A stretch of DNA of 64,000 nucleotides from contig CAWHKD010000021.1 of assembly GCA_963829845.1 (NCBI GenBank), positions 62,001 through 126,000 of the forward strand. The letters run 5' to 3'. A program made the translations under genes and the position numbers. Each line of letters opens with the position of its first letter. The first letter of the stretch is position 1. The notes below the pieces were generated by a model. It saw only the letters and a program-made list of their open reading frames with translations, was not told the DNA's origin and did no database searches. This DNA is from Gaiellasilicea sp963829845. Lineage in GTDB: Bacteria > Actinomycetota > Thermoleophilia > Gaiellales > Gaiellaceae. Positions 1-8,388 of this stretch are shown here, piece by piece.

Positions 1-999
1 GTTCTCGGTTGCCGCGTCGATGAAGAGGCGCGTCAGCCGCGCCATGTCCTCGTCGGTGAGCTTGCCGACGAGGCCGAAGTCGACGAGGCCGATTCGTCCG
101 CCATCGAGCACGAGCACGTTCGCGGGGTGCGGGTCGCCGTGGAAGAAGCCGTGCCGGAAGATCATCTCCATCCACGTGTCCGTGACCCGGTAGGCGAGTT
201 CGCGGCGGGCCTCGACGGCCGTCGCCTCGAGCTCGAGGTCGGCGAGCTGCACGCCCGCGAGATACTCGAGCGTGAGCATGCGGACGCCGGAGTAGTCCCA
301 GTAGACCTTCGGCACGACGACCACGTCCGAGTCGGCGAAGTTGCGCCTGAACGTGTCGGCGTGCCGTGCCTCGAGCTTGTAGTCGAGCTCCTGGCGGATG
401 AAGCGGGCGAACTCGTCGACGAGGTCGTTGACGTCGATGAAGTCGAGGGCCCGCACACGCTCCCTGATCAGGCGGGCGGCCTGGTAGAGCAGGGCGATGT
501 CGTTCTCGATCTGATTCGGCGCGTTGGGCCGCTGCACCTTGACGACCACCTCGTCGCCGTTCGGCAGCACGGCCCGGTGCACCTGGCCGATCGACGCTGC
601 CGCGATCGGCGACTCGCCGAACTCGAGGAAGGCCTGCTCGAGGGTCAGGCCGAGCTCGGCCTCCACAACCTCGCGAACCTGCGCGAACGGGAACGGCGTC
701 ACGTCGTCCTGAAGGCCGCGGAGCTCGGCGACGATGTCCGGCGGGACGACGTCCGGCCGCGTCGACAGCAGCTGGCCGAACTTGACGAACGTCGGGCCGA
801 GCTCGTCCAGCATCTCGCGCAGATGCCGCCCGCGCTCGGAGCCGACGGCCGACTCGCGGCTCGACTCGACCCGTGCCGACCACGGCAGCAAGTCCGTGAG
901 CTTGTGCCGCTCGAAGAAGTAGCCGAAGCCGTGCCGGACAGCGACCTGTGCGATCTCCGAGAGACGGCCGATCTTGCGCGTGCGGGGTCGCGTCGCCAT
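1..999 (-). CDS. ABC1/UbiB-family atypical kinase, 3' part cut by window edge
   Basis: The reverse strand reads 333 codons without a stop from an ATG at 999 to the left edge, so the C-terminus lies outside the window. Visible family marks are the KxGQ-type motif (TFVKFGQLLSTRPD), the Ala-rich nucleotide loop (AAASIGQVHRA), the catalytic-loop motif HGDPHPANVLV and the metal-binding motif GLVDFGLVGKL. Family knowledge: UbiB/ADCK proteins are membrane-associated atypical kinases or ATPases that support isoprenoid quinone or other lipid metabolism. The substrate cannot be told from sequence. It is transcribed away from the antiporter gene starting at 1052, with only 52 bases between the two starts. 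Confidence 0.93.
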   Translation of the reverse strand, partial: MATRPRTRKIGRLSEIAQVAVRHGFGYFFERHKLTDLLPWSARVESSRESAVGSERGRHLREMLDELGPTFVKFGQLLSTRPDVVPPDIVAELRGLQDDVTPFPFAQVREVVEAELGLTLEQAFLEFGESPIAAASIGQVHRAVLPNGDEVVVKVQRPNAPNQIENDIALLYQAARLIRERVRALDFIDVNDLVDEFARFIRQELDYKLEARHADTFRRNFADSDVVVVPKVYWDYSGVRMLTLEYLAGVQLADLELEATAVEARRELAYRVTDTWMEMIFRHGFFHGDPHPANVLVLDGGRIGLVDFGLVGKLTDEDMARLTRLFIDAATEN

Positions 1000-1051
1000 G
1001 CCGGAAGTGTTCCACGCGGCGCCCGTTACTCCCACCGGCCAAGATAGACGC

Positions 1052-2509
1052 GTGGACGAGGGTCTCCTGCTCCTGCTCGTGGGCGGCATCCTGGCGGGCA
1101 GCATCGTTGTCGCGCTCGGCGCTGCCCGCACGGGATTGCCGGTGCTCGTCGCGTTCCTGGCGATCGGAATGCTGCTCGGCTCGGACGGGCCGGGCGGGAT
1201 CGAGTTCGACGACGCGGAGCTGGCGCGCGAGGTCGGGATCATCGGCCTGGCGCTGATCCTCTACGAGGGCGGTCTCCAGACCTCGTGGCGACGGCTGCGC
1301 GAGGTCGCCGTTCCGGCGGCGCTGCTGAGCACGGTCGGCGTCGTCGTCAGTGCCGTTGCCACGGCTGTGGCGGCGCACATGCTCTTCGACCTCTCGCGGC
1401 TCGAGTCGGTCCTGCTCGGCGCGGTCGTCTCCTCCACCGACGCCGCGGCCGTCTTCGCGACGCTCCGCTTCACGCACATCCGCCGCCGGCTCGCGCGCAC
1501 GCTCGAGGCCGAGTCGGGCGGTAACGACCCGATGGCTATCGCGCTCACCCTTGGACTGATCGCTTGGATCGAGCAGCCCGACGACTACGGAATCGAGAAC
1601 CTGCTGTTGCTCGTCGTCCAGCAACTGGGGCTCGGACTGATCGCCGGGATCGGGCTCGGAGCGCTGGCGAGCTGGGTCTTCGGACGCCTCCCCCACTCGA
1701 TCGGAGCCTTTGCTCCGGTTGCGTCGCTCGCGGCTGCGGCGCTCGCCTTCGGGATCGCGGATGTGGTCGGTGGCAGCGGCTTCCTCGCGGTCTACCTTGT
1801 CGGCCTCGCCGTCGGGAGCACGCCATCCAGGTACCGCCGCCACCTCGTCTCGTTCCACGAAGGGCTCGCGTTCGCGGCGCAGGTTGCGCTGTTCATCGTC
1901 CTCGGCCTGCTCGTCTTCCCTTCGGACCTGCCGGACGTTGCCGGGCCGGGCCTTGCGCTCGCGCTCTTGCTGATGATCGTCGCGCGACCGGCGTCGGTCT
2001 GGGCGTCCACCGCATTCAGCAACTTCACTGCCCGCGACCGCCACCTGCTCGGGTGGGCCGGCCTCCGCGGCGCCGTGCCGATCGTGCTCGCGACCTTTGT
2101 CCTCTCCTCGGACGTGGCCGACAAGGAGACGATCTTCAACGCAGTCTTCTTCGTCGTCGTCGTCTCCGCGATCGTGCAGGGAACGACGCTCGAGTGGGTG
2201 GCGGGCCGGCTCGGGCTGCTCGCTCCCGCCCCGCCCGTGCACGAGGCGCCGCTCGAAGTGGGACCTCTGAGCAAGCTCGAGCTCGTCGACTTCGCTGTCG
2301 CGGGCGACCATGCCGTCAACGGCTCCGCGGTGCGCGAGCTCGGGCTGCCGCGCAGTGCCCTGATCGCCGTGATCAACCGCGGTGACGAGACGATCCCGCC
2401 GCGCGGGAGCACCGTCGTCCAGGCCGGCGACCGGCTCTTCGTTTTGATCCCGCGCACGATGCGCGCGGATCTCGAGGACGTCTTCTCGCGCTGGCGAAGA
2501 CGCGTCTAG
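1052..2509 (+). CDS. CPA1-type cation/proton antiporter with TrkA-C tail (NhaP2/CvrA-like)
   Basis: About 485 residues from a GTG start that avoids overlap with the divergent kinase gene; an upstream TTG at 974 is in frame but less likely. The first 380 residues are a chain of hydrophobic helices with antiporter signatures: LALILYEGGLQT, the STDAAAVFA segment and the ESGGNDPMA motif holding the transport Asp. A cytoplasmic RCK_C/TrkA-C domain follows at about 400-485. Known NhaP2-type proteins exchange K+ or Na+ for H+ at the inner membrane, with the tail sensing nucleotides or ions. The stop overlaps the end of the convergent coiled-coil gene by 4 bases. The substrate ion is an inference. 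Confidence 0.92.
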   Translation: MDEGLLLLLVGGILAGSIVVALGAARTGLPVLVAFLAIGMLLGSDGPGGIEFDDAELAREVGIIGLALILYEGGLQTSWRRLREVAVPAALLSTVGVVVSAVATAVAAHMLFDLSRLESVLLGAVVSSTDAAAVFATLRFTHIRRRLARTLEAESGGNDPMAIALTLGLIAWIEQPDDYGIENLLLLVVQQLGLGLIAGIGLGALASWVFGRLPHSIGAFAPVASLAAAALAFGIADVVGGSGFLAVYLVGLAVGSTPSRYRRHLVSFHEGLAFAAQVALFIVLGLLVFPSDLPDVAGPGLALALLLMIVARPASVWASTAFSNFTARDRHLLGWAGLRGAVPIVLATFVLSSDVADKETIFNAVFFVVVVSAIVQGTTLEWVAGRLGLLAPAPPVHEAPLEVGPLSKLELVDFAVAGDHAVNGSAVRELGLPRSALIAVINRGDETIPPRGSTVVQAGDRLFVLIPRTMRADLEDVFSRWRRRV

Positions 2510-2739
2510 GGCTGCTGTGGCGGCTGCTGCTCGAGCAGCTTCAGGCGGTGCTCGAGCTGCGCGAGGCGGAGCTCGACCGCCTCGAAGTCGTCCCGCCGGA
2601 CGAGACCGAGCTCGTGTGCGAGCCGTTCGCCCGTCTCCTGCGGCAGGTCGGCCAGCTTGTCGACGCCCGAGCGAAGCTGCGCCGCCAGCTCGTCGACGAG
2701 CTGGCGGAGCGCGAAGACCTGGCTATCTGGCCCGGCCAT
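2506..2739 (-). CDS. Small coiled-coil protein, UbiK/BMFP-like
   Basis: 77 residues from an ATG at 2739, which overlaps the end of secDF by 17 bases in another frame. The C-terminal half, LVRRDDFEAVELRLAQLEHR, is a heptad-rich coil that resembles the end of the UbiK/BMFP family (pattern L-V-x-R-x-x-F-D/E...LE). Such proteins are around 80-100 residues and bind membranes or act as accessory factors in quinone synthesis in proteobacteria. The resemblance is short, so the role here is uncertain. Position as the last gene of the queA-tgt-yajC-secDF operon suggests co-transcription. Confidence 0.6.
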   Translation of the reverse strand: MAGPDSQVFALRQLVDELAAQLRSGVDKLADLPQETGERLAHELGLVRRDDFEAVELRLAQLEHRLKLLEQQPPQQP

Positions 2740-5554
2740 GGGGGCGGCCCGAGCGGCGCTGACGGCGCCGGTCGCGCTTCGAAGAACCCGCAGGCCCTGC
2801 AGGCCCTGCGGTCGCGGTGGCGGGCTCTGGTACGGCCTCCCCGGCCTCGGCGGCATCCTCGTCGCCGCCGTCCTGGAAGGCGTCCGGGATCAGATCCGGC
2901 GTCGGCCGCGCGGCCGCGAGCTCCTCGGCCTCCTTCAGCAGGCCACCGACCGAGCCCGGGTCGTATGCCTCTTCCTTGCGGCGCGCGTACTCCGGCTCCC
3001 GCTCCTTCAGCCAGGAGAGGAGCGGCGCCGCGATGAAGATCGACGAGTACGCACCGGCGCCGATGCCGACGAGCAGCGCGAAGGCGAAGTCCTTCAGCGT
3101 CTCGCCGCCGAAGAAGTAGAGCGCGGCGATCGGCAGCAGCGTGATGAACGTCGTCGCGAGCGAGCGCGGGATCGTCTCCCACAGCGAGACGTTCGCCATC
3201 GTGCGGAACGACGCCCGCTTCATCAGTGGGATGTTCTCGCGGATGCGGTCGAAGATGATGATCGTGTCGTAGATCGAGTACCCGAGCACGGTCAGGACCG
3301 CGGCGACCGTGGCGGTCGTCACCTCCCGCCCGAGCAGCGCGTAGATCCCGACGGTGATCACGACGTCGTGGAGCAGCGAGACCATCACCGGCGCTGCGAA
3401 CTTGGCCTGGAAGCGGAAGGAGATGTAGATCGCGATCAGGAGCAGCGAGACGAAGATCGCGAGCAGGGCTCCCTCGGCGATCTGACGCCCGAAGCTCGCC
3501 GACACGGTCTGGACGCTCGTGTCCGCGCCGAACTCCCGATCCAGCCGCTGGGTCAGGTTCTGCGTCTCCTCCGCCGAGAGCTCCTCGGTCTGGATCTGGA
3601 AGCCGGTGTACTTGCCGTCGACGGCCTCGCCGCGCCCGACGATCTGCGCACTCCCCAGGCCGAGGTCGGAGGCCTGCGAGCGGACGTCCTCGATGGCCAC
3701 CGCCTGCGCCTCCGGCACCGTCGCGGTGATCTTCGTCCCACCCTCGAAGTCGATCCCGAGGTTGAGGCCCTTGATCCCGATCGCGAGCAGCGAGATGGCG
3801 ACCACGACGGCGGAGATGCCGAACCACCACTTGCGGAGGCCGATGAAGTCGCGCCTGATCCACTTCGGCGGCTCGCCCTGGGCGCCCATCAGCTTCGGAT
3901 TGTCGAACCAGGAGAAGCCGGCGAGCAGGCCGAGGATCGCGCGCGTGGCGGCGACCGCGGTCAGCAGCGAGATCAGCGTTCCGATCAGGAGCATCAGCGC
4001 GAACCCCTTCACGCCGGCGGTCGCGACCAGGAACAGGACCGTGGCCGTGATCACGGTGACGACGTTCGCGTCGATGATCGTCGAGAAGCCCTTGCCGTAG
4101 CCGGCCGAGATCGCGGCGCGCACGGATTTGCCCGCGCGATACTCCTCCTTCACGCGTTCGAAGATGACGATGTTCGCGTCGGCGGCCACCCCCAGCGTCA
4201 GGATCATCCCGGCGAAGCCAGGCAGGGTCAGGGTGACGTTGAAGATGAGGATCGCGGCGTAGAGCAGGGCGGCGTAAATGAAGAGCCCGATCACGGCGAC
4301 CACGCCGAGCACGCGGTAGAAGATGAGTAGGAAGAGCGCGACGACGAGGAGGCCGGCGATTGCCGCCTTCCACGCCTCGGCGAGCGAGTCCTTACCGAGC
4401 GTTGCCGAGATCGCGGTCGTCTCGAGCGTCTTGAACGTGACCGGGAGGGCACCGCTCTGGAGCACGAGCGCGAGGTCCTTCGCCTCGGTCAGCGAGCCGA
4501 TGCCGGTGATCTGGGCGCCGTTCGTGCCGCCGATCCCGTTCGGGTACTGCTCGAAGTCGATCGACGGCCACGACTTGATCTGGCGGTCGAGCACGATCGC
4601 AAAATGCTGGAACGAGTTGCCGGGATCGCCCTGGCCGCCCGTGATGTTGTGGCGCGCGCGGCCGCGGTCGGCCTCGCGGTTCGTGATTTCGCCGAACTTG
4701 TCGCCGCCCTCGTCGGTGAACTGCATCGTCACGATCGGCTCGCCGGTCGTCGTGTCGAAGTCTTGCCGCGTTCCGGCCAGCTTCAGGTCGGCGCCGGTCA
4801 TCTCCGGGACGACCTTGTTCGGATCCGCATTGTCCGGGTCGTAGTTGAAGAGGTAGTAGTAGTTCTGCTGCGGGTTCTCGACGTTCACGCCCGGGCAGAC
4901 GACCTCGCCGACACCGCAGGTGACGACGACCGTCTGCGGCGGAACGCCGAAGATCTTCCAGTCCTTCGGCAACTCGCCGTCCTTCCCGCCCGCCTCGGCG
5001 ACTGCCTCGCTCGCGAGGAGCTTGTCGCTGTCGTCGACCGGGCCGGCGACGAGCTTCTTGTCCTCGTCGAACAGGTACCAGTTCGTCTTCGTGTCCTCGT
5101 CGACGAGGGCCTGCTGGCCCGCCAGGAGCTCATAGAGCGATTCCTTCGGCGCTGCAAAGCCGCCGGAGTTCGAGGGCGGCGCCAGGTTCGCCTCGAGGTC
5201 GAAGAGCTCCAGCGACGCGGTCTGGCCGAGGATGCCGATCACGCGGGCCGGGTCCTTGACGCCGGGGAGGTCGATCACGATCTGATCGTCGCCCTGCTTG
5301 CGGATCTCAGGCTCCGCGACACCGAGCCGGTCGACGCGGTCGCGGAGGATCTCCACCGATCGGTCGAGGTCGGACTTCTGCAGCGGGCGGTTCGCCGGCG
5401 GGACCGCCTGCAGCGTGACCTCGAGCCCGCCTTGCAGGTCGAGCCCGAGCGTCGCCTTGTCGTGGAGCGGCGAGGCGGGAATCGCGAGCAGCGCGACGCC
5501 GATCAGAGCGGCGACGATCAGCCCAACGAGAATGAGGTGGGGTCGGCGATTCAC
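2723..5554 (-). CDS. secDF: Fused protein-export membrane protein SecDF
   Basis: 943 residues. The N-terminal half is SecD: signal-anchor helix, GLDLQGGLEVTLQ motif, a large periplasmic/extracellular P1 region that carries a long family-variable insertion, and five membrane helices starting near residue 395. The second half is SecF, beginning around residue 575 (FIGLRKWWF) with GIDFEGGTKI and its own six helices. The last 90 residues are an acidic then Arg-rich tail. Known role: uses the proton motive force to help complete preprotein translocation through SecYEG. The gene is 12 bases after yajC. A single fused chain, rather than separate secD and secF, is notable but has precedent in Bacillus. 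Confidence 0.96.
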   Translation of the reverse strand: MNRRPHLILVGLIVAALIGVALLAIPASPLHDKATLGLDLQGGLEVTLQAVPPANRPLQKSDLDRSVEILRDRVDRLGVAEPEIRKQGDDQIVIDLPGVKDPARVIGILGQTASLELFDLEANLAPPSNSGGFAAPKESLYELLAGQQALVDEDTKTNWYLFDEDKKLVAGPVDDSDKLLASEAVAEAGGKDGELPKDWKIFGVPPQTVVVTCGVGEVVCPGVNVENPQQNYYYLFNYDPDNADPNKVVPEMTGADLKLAGTRQDFDTTTGEPIVTMQFTDEGGDKFGEITNREADRGRARHNITGGQGDPGNSFQHFAIVLDRQIKSWPSIDFEQYPNGIGGTNGAQITGIGSLTEAKDLALVLQSGALPVTFKTLETTAISATLGKDSLAEAWKAAIAGLLVVALFLLIFYRVLGVVAVIGLFIYAALLYAAILIFNVTLTLPGFAGMILTLGVAADANIVIFERVKEEYRAGKSVRAAISAGYGKGFSTIIDANVVTVITATVLFLVATAGVKGFALMLLIGTLISLLTAVAATRAILGLLAGFSWFDNPKLMGAQGEPPKWIRRDFIGLRKWWFGISAVVVAISLLAIGIKGLNLGIDFEGGTKITATVPEAQAVAIEDVRSQASDLGLGSAQIVGRGEAVDGKYTGFQIQTEELSAEETQNLTQRLDREFGADTSVQTVSASFGRQIAEGALLAIFVSLLLIAIYISFRFQAKFAAPVMVSLLHDVVITVGIYALLGREVTTATVAAVLTVLGYSIYDTIIIFDRIRENIPLMKRASFRTMANVSLWETIPRSLATTFITLLPIAALYFFGGETLKDFAFALLVGIGAGAYSSIFIAAPLLSWLKEREPEYARRKEEAYDPGSVGGLLKEAEELAAARPTPDLIPDAFQDGGDEDAAEAGEAVPEPATATAGPAGPAGSSKRDRRRQRRSGRPHGRAR

Positions 5555-5566
5555 GCGGTCAGCAGG

Positions 5567-5875
5567 TTAGCTGCGGTCTGACTCATTTCGTATGAATTCT
5601 TCATGAGATTTTTCGGGGGCGAGCACCGTCGCCACGCCGCGCCTGACGACGCGGACGTTGGTTCCCGGCGCGATCTCGACCTCGAGCGTATCGTCGGTTT
5701 CGTCGATCGACTTGACCCGGCCGAGCAGGCCGCCCAGTGTGACGATCTCGTCGCCGACCGCGACGGACTCGTGCAGCGCGCGCTGCTCCTGCGCGCGGCG
5801 CCGTTGCGGCCGGATCACGAGCAACCAGAAGCCCACGAACAGCGCGACGAGAACGATCAGCCCTCCTGGTTCCAA
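5567..5875 (-). CDS. yajC: Preprotein translocase accessory subunit YajC
   Basis: 102 residues, the usual YajC size. One N-terminal membrane helix (LIVLVALFVGFWLLVIRPQ) is followed by the basic stretch RRRAQEQR and the conserved soluble motif GDEIVTLGGLLGRV. YajC associates with SecDF in the membrane. Its start overlaps the end of tgt by 19 bases, and secDF follows 12 bases downstream, the usual tgt-yajC-secD order. Confidence 0.95.
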   Translation of the reverse strand: MEPGGLIVLVALFVGFWLLVIRPQRRRAQEQRALHESVAVGDEIVTLGGLLGRVKSIDETDDTLEVEIAPGTNVRVVRRGVATVLAPEKSHEEFIRNESDRS

Positions 5876-6993
5876 GGATCCTCCTGAGGCTCGCCGGCGA
5901 GCTTGGCGAGCGCCGCGGCCGTGTAGGCCTCGAGCTCGCCGCGTTCGATCGCCGTCCGCGCGCCCGCGGTCAGTTCGAGTAGGAAGTGCAGATTATGCAG
6001 GCTCAGGAGCCGGAGCCCCAGCATCTCGTCCTGGTTCACGAGATGCCGCACGTACGCGCGTGAGAAGCGCGTGCAGGCGGAGCAGCCGCAGCCTTCCTCG
6101 AGCGGACGAGGGTCGTCGGCGAAACGGGCGTTGCGGAGGTTCAGCCGGCCCGTCGCGGTGAGGGCAGAGCCGGTCCGTGCCGTGCGGGTCGGGAGGACGC
6201 AGTCGAACATGTCGATCCCGGCGCCGATCACCCGCAGGATCCCCTCCGCGTCCCCGATTCCCATGAAGTACCGCGGCTTGTCGTCGGGCAGGAGCGGCGC
6301 CGCCCAGCCGGTCGCGTCGAACATCTCCTCCCGGCTCTCCCCGACCGCGAGCCCGCCGAGAGCGTGGCCGTCGAAGTCGAACTCGGTGATCTCTTCGATG
6401 GAGCGGCGACGGAGCTCCGGATCGGCGGCACCCTGCGCTATTCCGAACAGCAGCTGCCCGGGGGCGCGGTCCTCCCCGCGCTGGCGTCCCGCCCAGTGCG
6501 TCGTCAGCCGGACGGCCTCCTCGAGCTCGGCCCGCGGGACGCCCGCGGGCGGGCAGATGTCGAACGCCATCGCGATGTCGGAGCCGAGGTTGCGCTGGAT
6601 CCGCGCAGCGATCTCGGGCGAGAAGCGTGCCGGGGCGCCGTCGTAGACGGAGCGGAACGTGACGCCTTCGTCGTCCACGTCGAGCAGCGTGTCGCGGAGC
6701 GAGAAGACCTGAAAGCCGCCCGAGTCGGTCAGGATCGGCCCTTTCCAGCCGGAGAAGGTGTGCACGCCCCCGAGCCCCGCGATCAGCTCGTCGCCGGGTC
6801 GGAAGTGGAGGTGGTAGGTGTTGCCGAGGATGATCTGCGCGCCGACCGTGCCGAGTTCATCCGGATCGAGGCTCTTCACCGTCCCCTTCGTCCCGACCGG
6901 CATGAATGCCGGCGTTCTGACCTCGCCGTGCGCGGTGCGCAGGATCCCGGCGCGCGCAGCGCCGTCGCGGGCGGTGACCTCGAAGTGGCTCAC
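5857..6993 (-). CDS. tgt: tRNA-guanine transglycosylase
   Basis: 378 residues from a GTG whose first bases overlap the queA TGA stop. It replaces guanine at position 34 of GUN-anticodon tRNAs with preQ1. Visible motifs: GTKGTVKSL, the catalytic nucleophile region LTDSGGFQVFSL, substrate-specificity loop GGLAVGES, second catalytic Asp in FDCVLPTRTAR, and the zinc site CGCSACTRFSRAYVRHL. Length and motifs match the bacterial family. It acts before QueA (next gene upstream) and QueG (24302-25309) in queuosine formation. Confidence 0.97.
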   Translation of the reverse strand: MSHFEVTARDGAARAGILRTAHGEVRTPAFMPVGTKGTVKSLDPDELGTVGAQIILGNTYHLHFRPGDELIAGLGGVHTFSGWKGPILTDSGGFQVFSLRDTLLDVDDEGVTFRSVYDGAPARFSPEIAARIQRNLGSDIAMAFDICPPAGVPRAELEEAVRLTTHWAGRQRGEDRAPGQLLFGIAQGAADPELRRRSIEEITEFDFDGHALGGLAVGESREEMFDATGWAAPLLPDDKPRYFMGIGDAEGILRVIGAGIDMFDCVLPTRTARTGSALTATGRLNLRNARFADDPRPLEEGCGCSACTRFSRAYVRHLVNQDEMLGLRLLSLHNLHFLLELTAGARTAIERGELEAYTAAALAKLAGEPQEDPWNQEG

Positions 6994-7929
6994 AGGATCA
7001 GCATCGCGTCACCGAAGGAGTAGAAGCGGTAGCGCTCCTCGACGGCGAGACGGTACAGCCGCCGGATCTCCTCGACGCCCGCGAACGCCATCACGAGTGC
7101 GAGCAGCGTCGAGCGCGGCAGATGGAAGTTGGTCAACAGCGCGTCGACCCGTCTGAAGTCGAAGCCCGGCGTGACGAAGAGGCTGGTGCGGCCATGGAGC
7201 TCGCCCGATCTCGCGACGGTCTCGAGTACGCGGACGCTCGTCGTGCCGACGGCGAGCACGCGCGCGGCAGCGCTGATCCGCTCCCACGCCTCCGGGCGAA
7301 CCGCGTAGCGCTCCCCGTGCAGCTCGTGCGCCTCGAGCGTGTCCGTCGCGAGCGGCCGGAACGTGTCGAGGCCGACGTGGAGCGTCACGCGCTCGACATC
7401 GAGCCGAGCAAGGAGCTCCGGGGTGAAGTGCAGCCCCGCGGTGGGTGCAGCCGCCGACCCGGCCTCGTCCGCGTAGACGGTCTGGTACCGGCTCGCGATC
7501 GGCCAGCGGCTCGGTGATGTACGGCGGCAGCGGCGCCTCGCCGTCCGGCTCGCCCTCGAGCCGGACGCGCCAGCGGCCTTCGCCGAGATGCTCGAGCAGC
7601 TCGACCGCGCCGTACCGGCCACCCGCCTTGAGCCTGCGCGTCGGGCGTGCCAGCGCGATCCACTCGCCGCCGCCGTGGTCGGAGAGGCGCTCGAGCAGGA
7701 GCACCTCTCCCTTCGGGCGCTCGATCCGGATCCGTGCCGACACAACCCGCGTGTCGTTGACGACGGCGAGCTCGCCCGTGAGCTCCTTCGGCAGCTCTGC
7801 GAAGCCGCGATGCCGGACGGCGCCGGTCGAACGGTCGTAAACGAGGAGGCGAGAAGCGTCGCGGCGCTCGGGCGGCTGCTGGGCGATCAGCTCCGAGGGC
7901 AGGTCGTAGTCGAGCTCGGAGGTGTCCAT
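6990..7929 (-). CDS. queA: S-adenosylmethionine:tRNA ribosyltransferase-isomerase, one frameshift
   Basis: Starts at ATG 7929 (MDTSELDYDLPSELIAQ) and ends at a TGA overlapping the tgt start. N-terminal motifs QQPPERRDASRLLV and NDTRVVSARI are in one frame; the C-terminal half (APTAGLHFTPELL, GTTSVRVLET, TNFHLPRSTLL) is in another. Removing one G of the pair at 7490-7491 joins them as LADRERYQTVYADE, giving 312 residues, though QueA proteins commonly run somewhat longer. QueA transfers and isomerises the ribosyl part of SAM onto preQ1-tRNA to give epoxyqueuosine. The clean repair by one base suggests a sequence error. First gene of the queA-tgt-yajC-secDF operon. Confidence 0.9.
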
Positions 7930-7938
7930 CCGACGGCC

Positions 7939-7948
7939 AGCGTAGCCT
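7939..7948. promoter_or_regulatory. Bidirectional -10 element between queA and 7956 gene
   Basis: AGCGTAGCCT has the form ANNNTANNNT, so a TANNNT box is readable on both strands around one central TA. On the plus strand TAGCCT lies 7 bases before the GTG at 7956. On the minus strand TACGCT lies 9 bases before the queA ATG. The whole gap between the two starts is only 26 bases, so both promoters must lie here or inside the genes. No clear -35 was identified. Confidence 0.5.
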
Positions 7949-7955
7949 CCTGCCC

Positions 7956-8381
7956 GTGGACGAGAGGACACTCGAACGGGCCAAGGCGCGGATCGCGGAG
8001 GCGGGGTCAGAGCGTGTCGCTCCGGCTGAGCTCGAGGCGGCGCTCGAGCGCACGCGCATCCAGGTCGAGTCGCTGGCCGCAGCCGCGGCGGAGCTCGAAG
8101 GGACGCTCCCCGCGCAGATCACCGCAGCCGTACACGAGAGCCTGCGCAACGAGGTGCTTCCGGTGGGGCGCACCCTGGCCGAGGTCCGGGGCCTGCTGAA
8201 CCAGGTGATCCGCCGGCTCGAGCGGCTCGAAGGCGACGTCCTGGCCGAGCGGCACGCGCGCATCGATGACCTCGCGCTGCTCGTCGATCTCGTCTCCTCG
8301 GGCTGGAGAGGTGTCAGCGAGCGGCTCGACCGCGTCGAGCACGCCGTGGCGCCCGCTCTCGGGCACCGCGAAGCCGCCTAG
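7956..8381 (+). CDS. Coiled-coil protein of unknown function
   Basis: 141 residues from a GTG placed 7 bases after a TAGCCT box. No signal peptide or membrane helix is visible. The sequence is rich in Ala, Glu, Leu and Arg with heptad-like spacing through about residues 25-125 (for example LNQVIRRLERLEGDVLAERH). I recognise no catalytic motif and no named family. It ends 7 bases before the stop of the convergent histidine kinase gene. Confidence 0.7.
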   Translation: MDERTLERAKARIAEAGSERVAPAELEAALERTRIQVESLAAAAAELEGTLPAQITAAVHESLRNEVLPVGRTLAEVRGLLNQVIRRLERLEGDVLAERHARIDDLALLVDLVSSGWRGVSERLDRVEHAVAPALGHREAA

Positions 8382-8388
8382 CGCCCCG

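Noticed and set aside
2657..4330. Plus-strand frame of 557 codons
   Set aside because: Antisense shadow of secDF; no motif.
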